Shown in pieces: positions 7,605 to 16,611 of a DNA stretch of 45,186 nt. The stretch is from Bacteroidota bacterium (GTDB lineage Bacteria; Bacteroidota; Ignavibacteria; UBA10030; BY39). How positions within the stretch are numbered: the stretch's first letter is position 1; each line of letters opens with the position of its first letter. The notes beneath the pieces were generated by a model that saw only the letters and a program-made list of their open reading frames with translations, searched no databases and was not told the origin of the DNA. The position numbers and the translations under genes are program-made. The stretch is taken from assembly GCA_030017895.1 (NCBI GenBank), contig JASEGV010000018.1, positions 1 through 45,186 on the forward strand, in the 5' to 3' direction.

Positions 7605-9457
7605 ATAAAACTGAAAACATACGCAACATAGCCATTATTGCCCACGTTGACCATGGCAAGACAACTCTTGTCGATCACATGCTCAGGCAAACCGGGATTT
7701 TTCGCGAGAACCAGGAAGTTGTGAAGCGGGTAATGGACTCGAACGAGCTTGAGCGTGAAAAAGGAATCACAATACTTGCAAAAAATACTGCTGTAAAATA
7801 CAAACATCTCGATGCAAACGGAAATCCGAAGGTAGTGAAAATAAACATCATCGACACACCGGGGCATTCCGATTTTGCGGGTGAGGTTGAACGAACTTTG
7901 AAAATGGTGAATGGTGTGTTGCTGCTTGTTGATGCTGCTGAAGGTCCGTTACCGGGAACTAAGTTTGTTTTAAAAAAATCTCTTGAGCTTAATTTGCAAC
8001 CGATTGTTGTGATTAATAAGATTGATAGAAAAGATGCACGGGCACATCAAGTGCTTGATGAAATTTTCGACCTATTTCTATCGCTCGGGGCGCACGATCA
8101 CCAACTGGATTTTCCAACAATTTATTGCATCGCTAAATTGGGAATTGCTAAGAGTGAGTTAGAAGAAAAAAGCACTGACTTAGTTCCATTGTTCGAAGCG
8201 ATAGTTAATAAAATTCCACCTCCGCCTTCAGATGATGTGTCGCCGTTTCAGATGTTAGTTACAACAATTGATTATAGCGATTACCTTGGTCGATTAGGAA
8301 TCGGACGGGTTGACAGGGGAACAATTAAACTTGGTTCGCCTATGAAAATAATTCATCGCGATGGGGGAATTGAAGATGCGCGCGTAACAAAAATTTATAC
8401 CTTCGAGGGGTTGAAACGCATCGAAGTTCAAGAAGCATCGGCAGGCGACATTATTGCCCTTGCCGGAATGGAAGATGTTGATATAGGCGAAACAATCGCC
8501 GATGCTGCCGACCCTACTCCGTTGCAGTTTGTCAGTATCGAAGAGCCAACCCTTTCGATGAACATTGTTGTGAACAATTCGCCATTTGCCGGGCTCGAAG
8601 GTAAGTTTGTTACAACTCGACACATTAACGAAAGGTTAATTCGTGAATTGAGGTCAAATGTTAGTATGCGAGTCGAGCTAACCGAACAACCCGATACATT
8701 TAAAATAAGCGGTCGAGGTGAGTTGCATCTTGCTATACTAATCGAAACTATGAGGCGCGAAGGATATGAGTTTCAAGTATCGGCTCCTGAAGTTATTTAT
8801 AAACGTATTGATGATGTGCTTTGTGAACCGATGGAACATGTAATTGTGGACGTTCCTGATGAGTTCGTAGGAAAGGTAATTGAGAATCTTGGTTCGAGGC
8901 GTGGAACTATGAAAAATATGATTCAAGTACAGGGAAACACACGGCTCGAGTTCGTGGTACCAGCACGCGGGTTGCTTGGTTTCCGAACAGAATTTATGAC
9001 TGAAACGAAAGGTACAGGAATTCTGCATCATAATTTTCACGGATACGAACCGCACAAAGGTAATGTAACTACACGACATAAAGGTGCGGTAGTTCAGCTC
9101 GAAGATGGACTTGCTACCGGATACGCAATGTTTAAATTACAGGAACGTATCACTTTTTTTATTGAACCGGGAACTAGAGTGTATAAAGGTATGGTTGTGG
9201 GCGAGAATTCCCGCGAAGAAGATTTGATTGTAAATATCTGTAAGATGAAGCAACTAACGAATATGCGTGCCAGTGGAGCTGATGATGCAATCCGGTTAGA
9301 ACCTCCGCGGATTCATTCGCTTGAGCAAGCGATTGAATGGATAGGGAACGATGAATACATAGAGGTTACACCGAAATCACTGCGTATGCGAAAAAAATAT
9401 CTCGACCACAACGAACGTTCGAGGATGGAGAAGAAAGCTATAGTAGTAGTTGAATAA
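7601..9457 (+). CDS. typA: Ribosome-associated GTPase TypA/BipA
   Basis: A 618-residue translational GTPase with G1 AHVDHGKT (14-21), the switch-I motif EREKGITI (51-58), G3 DTPGH (85-89) and G4 NKID (139-142). Domains II, III and V follow, then the BipA-specific C-terminal domain (RGLLGFRTEFMTETKGTG, GYEPHKGN, NMRASGADDA). Length and motif order are those of BipA, which binds the 70S ribosome and supports 50S assembly and growth under stress. It is monocistronic: divergent from korA and closed by the hairpin at 9459-9491. The ATG at 7601 overlaps the end of a possible leader ORF. Confidence 0.97.
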   Translation: MNKTENIRNIAIIAHVDHGKTTLVDHMLRQTGIFRENQEVVKRVMDSNELEREKGITILAKNTAVKYKHLDANGNPKVVKINIIDTPGHSDFAGEVERTLKMVNGVLLLVDAAEGPLPGTKFVLKKSLELNLQPIVVINKIDRKDARAHQVLDEIFDLFLSLGAHDHQLDFPTIYCIAKLGIAKSELEEKSTDLVPLFEAIVNKIPPPPSDDVSPFQMLVTTIDYSDYLGRLGIGRVDRGTIKLGSPMKIIHRDGGIEDARVTKIYTFEGLKRIEVQEASAGDIIALAGMEDVDIGETIADAADPTPLQFVSIEEPTLSMNIVVNNSPFAGLEGKFVTTRHINERLIRELRSNVSMRVELTEQPDTFKISGRGELHLAILIETMRREGYEFQVSAPEVIYKRIDDVLCEPMEHVIVDVPDEFVGKVIENLGSRRGTMKNMIQVQGNTRLEFVVPARGLLGFRTEFMTETKGTGILHHNFHGYEPHKGNVTTRHKGAVVQLEDGLATGYAMFKLQERITFFIEPGTRVYKGMVVGENSREEDLIVNICKMKQLTNMRASGADDAIRLEPPRIHSLEQAIEWIGNDEYIEVTPKSLRMRKKYLDHNERSRMEKKAIVVVE

Positions 9458-9458
9458 T

Positions 9459-9491
9459 AAAAAACCCCGTTTCTAACACGGGGTTTTTTAT
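9459..9491. terminator. Rho-independent terminator between convergent typA and rplI
   Basis: AACCCCGT and ACGGGGTT form a perfect GC-rich stem with a 7-nt loop, flanked by an A run on the left and TTTTTTATT on the right. The A/T flanks make it usable from both strands, serving typA and, in reverse, the rpsF-ssb-rpsR-rplI operon. Confidence 0.85.
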
Positions 9492-9523
9492 TACATATTG
9501 ACGGAAAGGGAATTTGAACTTAA

Positions 9524-9967
9524 TTATTCCCTAACTACCCAAACTTTTAATTTCGCTGTAACTTTTGTGTGAAGTTTTACAGGGACTGTATAAATACCAA
9601 GAGCTTTAATAGGTTCTTCAAGTTCAATAATGCGTTTATCTATGATTAGTCCTTGTTCCTGCAACGCATCGCTAATCGATTGTGATGTAACCGAACCGAA
9701 AAGTTTTTCATCTTCACCCACATTTGCCTTGATCGTTACCGAAATATTTTCAATTTTCGAACCAAGTTTTTGTGCGTTGAGTTCTTCCTTCTGTTCTCTG
9801 TATGCGTGTTGTTTTTTCTCTTCTTCAAGAGCTTTCATATTTCCTTTTGTAGCTGCATAGGCAATACCGTGAGGAATCAAATAGTTACGGGCAAATCCAC
9901 CTTTTACATCAACTGCATCACCGATGTTACCTAAGTTTTCGAAGTTACGTCTCAATATTATTTTCAT
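9524..9967 (-). CDS. rplI: 50S ribosomal protein L9
   Basis: 147 residues, the standard length. The N-terminal domain begins MKIILRRNFENLGNIGDAV and continues GGFARNYLIPHGIAYAAT, the L9 signature around residues 13-40. A long charged connecting helix follows (about 42-75) and then the C-terminal RNA-binding domain (LFGSVTSQSISDAL). It is the last gene of the rpsF-ssb-rpsR-rplI operon, 17 bp after rpsR, and shares the terminator at 9459-9491. Confidence 0.97.
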   Translation of the reverse strand: MKIILRRNFENLGNIGDAVDVKGGFARNYLIPHGIAYAATKGNMKALEEEKKQHAYREQKEELNAQKLGSKIENISVTIKANVGEDEKLFGSVTSQSISDALQEQGLIIDKRIIELEEPIKALGIYTVPVKLHTKVTAKLKVWVVRE

Positions 9968-9984
9968 TTTTATTTTCCTTCTCT

Positions 9985-10242
9985 TTATCGAATTGTATCG
10001 CCAACAAATGGCAGTAGTGCCAAGTGTCGTGCTCTTTTAATTGCAACCACCAATTGTCTCTGGTGTTTTGAACAGGTTCCTGTAATCCGTTTAGGAATAA
10101 TTTTACCCTGTTCGTTTAAAAACCTCTGAATCTTTTTCTCATCTTTATAGTCGATGTAAATTTCTTTAATATCACAAAATTTACAAGTCCTTTTTTTACG
10201 TAATTGATTTGTCTCTAATTTTTTAAGTTCTACTCGTCTCAT
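9985..10242 (-). CDS. rpsR: 30S ribosomal protein S18
   Basis: 85 residues with the S18 core ([19 protein letters not shown], then [13 protein letters not shown] and [13 protein letters not shown]). It pairs with S6 on the 30S platform. It keeps CKFC near residue 20 and Cys/His in TGTCSKH, so it looks like the zinc-ligand-containing (C+) form of S18. It lies 1 bp after ssb and is preceded on its own strand by AAAGGAAC. Confidence 0.97.
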   Translation of the reverse strand: MRRVELKKLETNQLRKKRTCKFCDIKEIYIDYKDEKKIQRFLNEQGKIIPKRITGTCSKHQRQLVVAIKRARHLALLPFVGDTIR

Positions 10243-10243
10243 T

Positions 10244-10720
10244 TTATTGTTCCTTTAATAGTTTTGATTCTTCATTCGTTAGAAATTTATCGAAAGAATC
10301 ATCTTCAAAAATATCCAGGCATTCATTGTTTTCTGAAGTGCTTCCGTTAAGTGTTTCGGCTTCAAAATTTTTCCCGAATTTATTTAGAAATTGAATTCTT
10401 CGTGCTTTAATCTCAATGATTGGTCGTACGGTCGATTCGTCGATTTTTACATTTCGGCTTTGAAGTTCACCATCGACAAACACTGCGTTTCCTTTTTTTA
10501 GTCGGTTGATACAGCTTTCAGCAAGCTTGTTCCATGCTACAATTCCTACGAAACAAACTTCCTCTTGCCAATTACTTTCGCTGTCGCGGTAACGCCGATT
10601 GGCAGCTATCGCAAAATTAACAACCGGAGTATTGTTCGATGTTTTTCTGAATACCGGGTCTCTTGTTAAATTGCCCACTATCATCACATTGTTGAGTTCA
10701 GGTAGTTTTATATCTGCCAA
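10244..10720 (-). CDS. ssb: Single-stranded DNA-binding protein
   Basis: 158 residues. Residues 8-115 form the OB fold ([58 protein letters not shown]). The start is TTG at 10718-10720, chosen because GGAGGGG lies 7 bp upstream (10728-10734 on the minus strand). The tail is short and acidic ([13 protein letters not shown]) but ends in KLLKEQ, so the canonical terminal DDxPF tip that recruits repair and replication proteins is absent. It sits between rpsF and rpsR, the usual place. A second SSB elsewhere may carry the interaction tail. Confidence 0.93.
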   Translation of the reverse strand: MADIKLPELNNVMIVGNLTRDPVFRKTSNNTPVVNFAIAANRRYRDSESNWQEEVCFVGIVAWNKLAESCINRLKKGNAVFVDGELQSRNVKIDESTVRPIIEIKARRIQFLNKFGKNFEAETLNGSTSENNECLDIFEDDSFDKFLTNEESKLLKEQ

Positions 10721-10768
10721 GGCAAAACCCCTCCGTACTAATCATTTAATAAGTTATACATATTTATA

Positions 10769-11185
10769 TCAACTGATTTTTTCTTCATCGTCAAAGAGTG
10801 GTTCTTTGTCGGGTAGTACAATTGTATCGAGTATGTCCTCGATGTCGGGTACAGGGATTGGAAGTTGTCGTTGAGCTTTCAATGCCCTTTTATCAAGTTG
10901 AATGGTTAAATAACGAATTATATTTTCATCGAGTTTGTAGAATTTTTCTATTTGTTGAATAGCAGTTCCAGGTGCTATAAATTCGATGAAGGCATAGTAG
11001 CCATTGTTTTTTTTCTTAATAGGATAAACGAGTCGTTTCCGACCCCATTTATTTATGGCAGTAATTTCGCCGCCGTAGCGATTAATTTGTTCCTGCACCT
11101 TTTCGATGATTCCATCAATTACCGGATCGTCTAAAGATGCATTCACGATGAATGTTGTTTCGTAATTGCGTTTTGTTTTTTCCAT
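10769..11185 (-). CDS. rpsF: 30S ribosomal protein S6
   Basis: 138 residues. The S6 ferredoxin-like fold is recognisable from NYETTFIVNAS, INKWGRKRLVYPIKKKNNGYY and FIEFIAP...FYKLDENIIRYLTI. A roughly 35-residue acidic tail (DIEDILDTIVLPDKEPLFDDEE) extends beyond the core; acidic S6 tails, modified by RimK in some bacteria, are known. It is the first gene of the operon, 48 bp before ssb, with the hairpin at 11226-11252 in its upstream region. Confidence 0.96.
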   Translation of the reverse strand: MEKTKRNYETTFIVNASLDDPVIDGIIEKVQEQINRYGGEITAINKWGRKRLVYPIKKKNNGYYAFIEFIAPGTAIQQIEKFYKLDENIIRYLTIQLDKRALKAQRQLPIPVPDIEDILDTIVLPDKEPLFDDEEKIS

Positions 11186-11225
11186 TTTTTGCCCTTTGGA
11201 CAGTTATTGTTATTTGTTAAATCTG

Positions 11226-11252
11226 GCTCGTCCCATAAATTTTGGGACGAGC
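11226..11252. other. Perfect inverted repeat between hppA and rpsF
   Basis: GCTCGTCCCA and TGGGACGAGC form a perfect 10-bp stem with a 7-nt loop (TAAATTT). There is no T tract after it on the minus strand, so it is a weak intrinsic terminator at best. It could mark the hppA mRNA 3' end, fold in the rpsF leader, or bind a protein. The known S6:S18 leader motif has a bulged CCG that I do not see here. Confidence 0.6.
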
Positions 11253-11268
11253 AGGGTTGAGTTAAATT

Positions 11269-13401
11269 TTATCTAAGAAGCAGTGGTGCGATAACCAGTG
11301 AAACCACCGACATCAATTTTATTAAAATATTCATTGAAGGTCCGGATGTATCTTTGAAAGGATCTCCTACAGTATCGCCAACAATAGTGGCTTTGTGAGC
11401 TTCTGAGCCTTTCTTTTCTCCCGGAATTTCACCTTTTTCGATTGCTTTCTTTGCATTGTCCCAAGCTCCACCTGCATTTGCCATCATTAATGCGAGTAAA
11501 ACACCCGTTACTGTAGCACCTGCGAGCATTCCACCTAAAGCAGCAGGTCCGATTAGAAAACCGACTAACACTGGAGCTACGACTGCGGTAACACCCGGTA
11601 AAATCATTTCACGAAGAGCGGCTGAAGTTGAAATATCAACGCAGCGTGCGGTATCTGGTTTAGCATTTGGATCGCCAGCTAATAATCCTGGAATTTCACG
11701 GAACTGTCTGCGGATTTCGTCCACCATTTTTCCGGCAGCTTTTCCGACGGAAGTCATTGTTAATGCCGCTATAAAGAAGGGGAGTACACCACCTATGAAA
11801 AGTCCGATTACAACAGTTGGCTCAGTAATCATAATTTGCAACGGGTTTTCGTTGTGTGATATTAAAAAATCATACATTTTCCATTGCCCAATTAATTCTT
11901 CCCCAGCTCCTTTCATTTCTACAAGTTTAGTAACAATAGTTGCATTCACGGCTTGAGAGAAAGCAGCAAATAAAGCAAGGGCTGTTAGTGCTGCGGAGCC
12001 AATAGCAAATCCTTTTCCGATAGCAGCAGTAGTGTTGCCGAGGGCGTCAAGTCCGTCGGTAATTTTCCGAACATCAGGTCCTAATCCCGACATTTCCGAT
12101 ATACCGCCCGCGTTGTCGGCGATTGGTCCGTAAGCATCAACCGACATTGTAATACCAACAGTTGCTAACATTCCGACAGCAGCAATTCCGATTCCGTAAA
12201 GTCCGGCAACTTCGTTTGAAACAAATATCGCGACACAAATTGCGAGAACCGGTAAGGCTACCGATTCCAAACCGACTGCTAATCCGTGAATGATGTTTGT
12301 TGCCGCACCGGTTTTACTTGCTTCGCCTATTCGTTTGACAGGTGTTGATGATGTGTAATATTCGGTTATAAGTCCGATAAAAATTCCGCCAACCGTTCCG
12401 AAGAATATCGCCCAGAAGACATTGTTGTTCACATGAAATACTTGTGTAATGTATAAACTACCGAGTAAAAATATGCCGGCAGCAATGAATGTAGAATATC
12501 GCAAAGCAGCAGCAGGTGAGAATTGTTTTAGAATGCGCATCGAACCGATACCTATAAATGATGCAAGTAAACCTATGGCAGCAAGAACTATCGGAAGAGC
12601 CATTAAAATACCTTTGATGTCGAAATCGGTTACCGTGGGAACAGCTTTTAATAAATTTAAACCTTCAGGAAGCAAAGTAGCGGCGATAGCAATAGTTGCA
12701 ACAATAGAACCGACATAAGATTCGAAAATGTCAGCTCCCATACCTGCTACGTCGCCAACGTTATCGCCAACGAGGTCTGCAATAACACCGGGGTTGCGAG
12801 GGTCATCTTCAGGAATACCGGCTTCTACTTTACCGACTAAATCAGAGCCTACATCAGCAGCTTTTGTGTAAATACCGCCACCTACGCGTGCAAAAAGAGC
12901 AATCGAACTTGCTCCCATAGCAAAACCATTTATAACATTTGCAGTTTCAGGGCTTCCAAAGAAGTAGAAGGAGATTCCAACGCCGATTAAACCGAGACTT
13001 GCAACACTAACACCCATAACAGCACCACCGTTGAAGGCGACTAATAAGGCAGAACCTTGCCCCTTTTCTTTCGCCGCTTGTGCAGTTCTTACGTTTGCTT
13101 TTGTTGCAGCGGTCATACCGAAGAAACCCGCGAGTATCGAACAAGTTGCACCGCTAATAAAAGCAGTAGCTGTTTGCCAACTTAAAAAGATACCCAATAA
13201 AAGAAATACAATTAGTACAAAGAAGAGTAATACATAGTATTCTCGTTTTAAAAAAGCCATTGCACCGATTTGAATTTGGGAAGCGATGCTTCTCATTTTT
13301 TCATTTCCGGCTGGTTGGCGTTTGATCGATAGGTAAATTACTAATGCTACAATTAAACCTAAAAATCCAAGAACGATAGATAAATTTGATAGTAAAGCCA
13401 T
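11269..13401 (-). CDS. hppA: Membrane-bound ion-pumping pyrophosphatase
   Basis: 710 residues with about 16 membrane segments; it hydrolyses PPi and pumps H+ and/or Na+. The PPi/Mg sites are present: [20 protein letters not shown] at about 174-193, [20 protein letters not shown] at about 199-218, and [10 protein letters not shown] near 429-438. The C-terminal catalytic [12 protein letters not shown] motif is seen as [11 protein letters not shown], with [15 protein letters not shown] further on. The motif [10 protein letters not shown] (455-464) has Ala where K+-independent enzymes have Lys, so K+ dependence is predicted. The ESYVG motif is compatible with Na+ or H+ pumping. It lies 10 bp after pth in the prs operon, whose products generate or consume PPi. 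Confidence 0.96.
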   Translation of the reverse strand: MALLSNLSIVLGFLGLIVALVIYLSIKRQPAGNEKMRSIASQIQIGAMAFLKREYYVLLFFVLIVFLLLGIFLSWQTATAFISGATCSILAGFFGMTAATKANVRTAQAAKEKGQGSALLVAFNGGAVMGVSVASLGLIGVGISFYFFGSPETANVINGFAMGASSIALFARVGGGIYTKAADVGSDLVGKVEAGIPEDDPRNPGVIADLVGDNVGDVAGMGADIFESYVGSIVATIAIAATLLPEGLNLLKAVPTVTDFDIKGILMALPIVLAAIGLLASFIGIGSMRILKQFSPAAALRYSTFIAAGIFLLGSLYITQVFHVNNNVFWAIFFGTVGGIFIGLITEYYTSSTPVKRIGEASKTGAATNIIHGLAVGLESVALPVLAICVAIFVSNEVAGLYGIGIAAVGMLATVGITMSVDAYGPIADNAGGISEMSGLGPDVRKITDGLDALGNTTAAIGKGFAIGSAALTALALFAAFSQAVNATIVTKLVEMKGAGEELIGQWKMYDFLISHNENPLQIMITEPTVVIGLFIGGVLPFFIAALTMTSVGKAAGKMVDEIRRQFREIPGLLAGDPNAKPDTARCVDISTSAALREMILPGVTAVVAPVLVGFLIGPAALGGMLAGATVTGVLLALMMANAGGAWDNAKKAIEKGEIPGEKKGSEAHKATIVGDTVGDPFKDTSGPSMNILIKLMSVVSLVIAPLLLR

Positions 13402-13411
13402 AAGAATAATT

Positions 13412-13993
13412 TTACTCCGTTTTTTTTGTGTTATATTTGTTCATAGCAGAAGCGATGCCATCGCTCAAAAATGTGAGCGACGCATTCCGTGCCTTCGTAA
13501 TCATTTCGTCAACAATCGGTTTTTCATTTTCTTCGAAAGTGGAAAGCACATATTGCGCTTTTTCTGTTTTTACACGAGGCATAGTAACTCCAGCGATTCC
13601 ACATCGTAAACGTGGAAAGTTTTGCTTTTGGATATGATGAATTATTGAAAACAACCCATTGTGTCCACCGTCGTTTCCCCTTTGTCTCAAACGGAGTGTT
13701 CCGAGTGGAATTTCAAAGTCATCGCACACTACCAAAATATTTTCAGGAACTGCTTTGAATCGTTCAATTAAATCAACGATTGCCAAACCGCTGTTGTTCA
13801 TGTAAGTAATCGGTTTTACTAATCCTACTTTTTTTCCTTGATAGGTAGTAAAACTGATGAAATACTCACCACGTCCTGCGAATAGTTTTGTGTTCAACCT
13901 CTCGCATAAAGTATCAATAACGCGGAAACCAACATTATGTCGAGTACCTTCGTATTCTGGGCCAGGATTTCCTAATCCTATAATGAAATACAC
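13412..13993 (-). CDS. pth: Peptidyl-tRNA hydrolase
   Basis: 193 residues. The signatures [20 protein letters not shown] (4-23) with the catalytic His19, the substrate-contact PITYMNNSG and the GNDGGHNGL segment are all present. It releases tRNA from peptidyl-tRNA that drops off ribosomes. It is located between rplY (41 bp upstream) and hppA; prs-ctc-pth is a widely conserved order. Confidence 0.96.
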   Translation of the reverse strand: MYFIIGLGNPGPEYEGTRHNVGFRVIDTLCERLNTKLFAGRGEYFISFTTYQGKKVGLVKPITYMNNSGLAIVDLIERFKAVPENILVVCDDFEIPLGTLRLRQRGNDGGHNGLFSIIHHIQKQNFPRLRCGIAGVTMPRVKTEKAQYVLSTFEENEKPIVDEMITKARNASLTFLSDGIASAMNKYNTKKTE

Positions 13994-14034
13994 TTAATTT
14001 AAATCTATAAATTAGTTAATGAAAAATAAATTAT

Positions 14035-14685
14035 TTAATCAGCAGCTTCTTCTTCACCCTCGGCTGCTTTTTTACCTTTGCCAACTACTTCTGGTTCTGC
14101 AGCTGCTTCTACTGCGACCTCGGCAACTACTTTTTCAACAAGTGGTGGAAGGATGGCAATGATGGTGTTATTTTCATTATCAAGAACCACAAAATTTTCC
14201 ACTTTCAGATCTTTTATGTGAACCGACTGATTGATCAGAAGTTCTTCAGCGTTTATTGCGATGTGTTGAGGAATGTGTTCTGGTAAACAAGAAATTTTTA
14301 CTTTATGTATAATATGTTGTAAAATTCCACCTTCGCGAACACCTTTGGGGATTCCTCCGATAATGACGACCGGAATATCCAATGTTAATTTTTCATCAGC
14401 TCTAACTCCCTGCAAATCCACGTGGAGTGGTTTTTCGGTTACAGGGTCAAGCTGTACATCTTTAAGGATGCATCGCTTTTCAGTGCCATCACTTAATTTA
14501 AGATTGATTAGGTTTGTCTCTGATGAATGTATAAGTTTCAAAAGACTTTTTTCCGGTAGGGCAACTGTTAAATTATTCTCGCCGTGTATGTAATAAATTC
14601 CTGGAATTTTTCCTTCACGTCGTAGTGCACCGGGTTTTTTTCCCTTTAATTCCCTTAATTCAGCATGTAAAATTACTTCTGCCAT
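14035..14685 (-). CDS. rplY: 50S ribosomal protein L25, general stress (CTC/TL5) form
   Basis: 216 residues: an N-terminal 5S-rRNA-binding L25 domain (about 1-95; LRELKGKKPGALRREGKIPG, CILKDVQLDPVTEKPLHVDL) followed by the beta-rich TL5 C-terminal domain (about 98-185; IPVVIIGGIPKGVREGGIL, ISCLPEHIPQHIAINAEEL). An alanine/glutamate-rich tail ends the protein. The two-domain CTC form is longer than the roughly 94-residue E. coli L25. It lies 23 bp after prs. Confidence 0.95.
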   Translation of the reverse strand: MAEVILHAELRELKGKKPGALRREGKIPGIYYIHGENNLTVALPEKSLLKLIHSSETNLINLKLSDGTEKRCILKDVQLDPVTEKPLHVDLQGVRADEKLTLDIPVVIIGGIPKGVREGGILQHIIHKVKISCLPEHIPQHIAINAEELLINQSVHIKDLKVENFVVLDNENNTIIAILPPLVEKVVAEVAVEAAAEPEVVGKGKKAAEGEEEAAD

Positions 14686-14708
14686 TCTTTTTTTCCTTTA
14701 ATGATTAA

Positions 14709-15656
14709 TTATCCTTTGTAAATATCAAATAACGAGCTTATCGACTGATTTTTATAACATCGTTTTATTGCTTCTGCAAATAAACGATCAGCAGATAAGC
14801 ATTGAATTTTATCCAATTTCGTGGAATTTTGTGTAAAAGCGACTGAATTTGTAATATATAATCTTTTAATTTCCGATTCTTGAATTTTCTTTGCTGCATC
14901 ACCCGATAATATCGGATGAGTGCAAGCGCCATAAATATCTTTTGCACCAGCTTCTTTTAATGCTCGTACTGCATTAATAAACGTTCCACCGGTATCTATT
15001 AGATCATCTACAATCAGAATATTTCGATTTACAGCAGTCCCGATAATATTCATGACTTCAACTTGATTCGCTTTAGGCCTACGTTTGTCAATCAGTATGA
15101 GTTCAGCGTCTAAACGTTTGGCATACGAACGGGCTAATTTTATACTTCCAACATCGGGCGAAACTACCGCCAAGTTTGGAATTTTATGTTGCTTAAAGTA
15201 CGGTGCAAATATTGCCGATGAATACAAGTGATCAACGGGGATATCAAAAAAACCTTGTATTTGAGCAGCATGTAAATCCATAGTGATTACACGATCGGCG
15301 CCTGCTGTAGTTAGTAAATTTGCTACGAGCTTTGCTGTGATAGATACTCGAGGTTGATCTTTCCTGTCCTGTCGAGCATACCCAAAATAAGGAATAACTA
15401 CTGTAACTCTTTTTGCAGAAGCTCTCTTTGCGGCATCTAACATTATCAACAATTCCATCAAATTGTCTGATGGTGGATTTGTCGATTGAATAATAAAAAC
15501 ATCTGACCCACGTATATTTTCAGTATATTTGACCCAAATTTCGCCATCACTGAAATTTACAATCTGACATTTCCCTAAAGGAATGCCGAGCCTCTTGCTG
15601 ATTGCCCGAGCTAACTGCGGATTCGATCTACCTGAAAATAATTGAAGATCCGGCAT
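14709..15656 (-). CDS. prs: Ribose-phosphate pyrophosphokinase (PRPP synthetase)
   Basis: 315 residues, the class I length. Motifs are SDGEIWVKYTENIRGSDVFI near the N-terminus, the ATP-binding PYFGYARQDRKDQPR, the Mg site DLHAAQIQGFFDIPVDHL and the PRPP loop ILIVDDLIDTGGTF. It transfers pyrophosphate from ATP to ribose 5-phosphate, feeding nucleotide, His, Trp and NAD synthesis. It is the first gene of prs-rplY-pth-hppA, preceded by a promoter-like pair at 15732-15760. Confidence 0.97.
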   Translation of the reverse strand: MPDLQLFSGRSNPQLARAISKRLGIPLGKCQIVNFSDGEIWVKYTENIRGSDVFIIQSTNPPSDNLMELLIMLDAAKRASAKRVTVVIPYFGYARQDRKDQPRVSITAKLVANLLTTAGADRVITMDLHAAQIQGFFDIPVDHLYSSAIFAPYFKQHKIPNLAVVSPDVGSIKLARSYAKRLDAELILIDKRRPKANQVEVMNIIGTAVNRNILIVDDLIDTGGTFINAVRALKEAGAKDIYGACTHPILSGDAAKKIQESEIKRLYITNSVAFTQNSTKLDKIQCLSADRLFAEAIKRCYKNQSISSLFDIYKG

Positions 15657-15731
15657 AAAATTATATTCGTTTTGTTAATTATTTGGGTAAAGTTACTGAA
15701 ACCCGTATAAATTTTGATAAATTTGAGTTTT

Positions 15732-15760
15732 AATATACATAAATCTTTAGAATTTAGCAA
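15732..15760 (-). promoter_or_regulatory. Sigma70-like promoter for the prs operon
   Basis: On the minus strand TTGCTA (15755-15760) is spaced exactly 17 bp from TATATT (15732-15737). Transcription would start near 15725, giving a leader of about 70 nt before the prs ATG at 15656. The spacing and -10 hexamer are the same as those proposed for korA. Confidence 0.45.
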
Positions 15761-15814
15761 GGCTATTTTTTTTACTCCTAAAAGTTGAAGTTTTAATAAA
15801 TCGTATGAGTTTAG

Positions 15815-15840
15815 CTACACATTACTGCTAATCTGTGTAG
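15815..15840. other. Inverted repeat in the prs / membrane-protein intergenic region
   Basis: CTACACA (15815-15821) and TGTGTAG (15834-15840) make a 7-bp palindrome with a 12-nt loop, in the divergent gap between prs and the membrane-protein gene. It lies just upstream of a TTGACA at 15850-15855. It could be an operator or a weak hairpin; there is no T tract. Confidence 0.25.
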
Positions 15841-15903
15841 TTTCTAAAATTGACAAATTTTATTATATTGGTTTTATTTTTATTCAGAGAAAGGGCTTTT
15901 GAA

Positions 15904-16563
15904 GTGAAAATTATTACACAATCCAAAGAGCAAAGGCGCAATATTTTATTTGTGGTTCTGTTAACATGGTTACCGGTAGTTGTATTCCTTGGCTTAATCA
16001 TTGCAATAAGTCTAAAATTAGAGAGACCCATAACTTTCTTTTTTCAGGATTTTTTCGTCATTACTAATAGTCCAATCTATACAGGTTTTGTCTCGAACAT
16101 CGGAATAATTTTCTGGTCAGTAACGGCGGGTATTTTATTTTTTATCTCTGTAGTTTGTTATCAATTCCGCGCCAGCAGGCAAGTGCAATGGTTTTACACT
16201 CTTGCCGGTGTTATAACTGTTATTATGCTTTTCGATGATTTTTTCTTATTCCATGAAATTATATACCCTCGTTTCTTTAATATACATTCGGGTACAGTAT
16301 ATATCATTTATGGAGTTCTAGGTATTATTTATCTTATTGTTTTCCGGAAAAACATTTTAGCGAGCAATTTCCTGGTTTTGTTTTTTGCTTTTCTGTTTTT
16401 CTTCATTTCGATCGTATTTGACGAATTACGAGAGCGGTGGCTCTTTGATCCTTATTGGATTGTATGCGAAGATGGGTTTAAGTTGCTGGGAATCGTCAAT
16501 TGGCTAACGTATTATTTCATAACATCATTTCAGTCGATCAAGGAGTTAGTCCAAACGAAGTGA
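15904..16563 (+). CDS. Conserved-looking hypothetical membrane protein, about six TM segments
   Basis: I do not recognise the family. From the GTG at 15904 it has 219 residues with hydrophobic segments near 14-35, 58-84, 97-112, 127-145, 150-170 and 186-205. Acidic and histidine residues sit at membrane edges: LFDDFFLFHE, IVFDELRERW and CEDGFKLLGIVNW. Such buried charged motifs are typical of membrane enzymes or transport proteins, but no function can be named. GTG 15904 is preferred over TTG 15850 because AAGGG ends 8 bp before it and because 15850-15855 reads TTGACA, a -35 box. It is followed at 48 bp by the hydrolase gene. Confidence 0.7.
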   Translation: MKIITQSKEQRRNILFVVLLTWLPVVVFLGLIIAISLKLERPITFFFQDFFVITNSPIYTGFVSNIGIIFWSVTAGILFFISVVCYQFRASRQVQWFYTLAGVITVIMLFDDFFLFHEIIYPRFFNIHSGTVYIIYGVLGIIYLIVFRKNILASNFLVLFFAFLFFFISIVFDELRERWLFDPYWIVCEDGFKLLGIVNWLTYYFITSFQSIKELVQTK

Positions 16564-16611
16564 TTTGAATTATTAGATTATTTCCTTATATTTTCACAAA
16601 ATTATTGAGCG

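Noticed and set aside
15850-15903. TTG start giving 18 extra N-terminal residues on the membrane protein
   Set aside because: The TTG is part of a TTGACA -35-like box, has no ribosome binding site, and the GTG at 15904 has AAGGG at good spacing.
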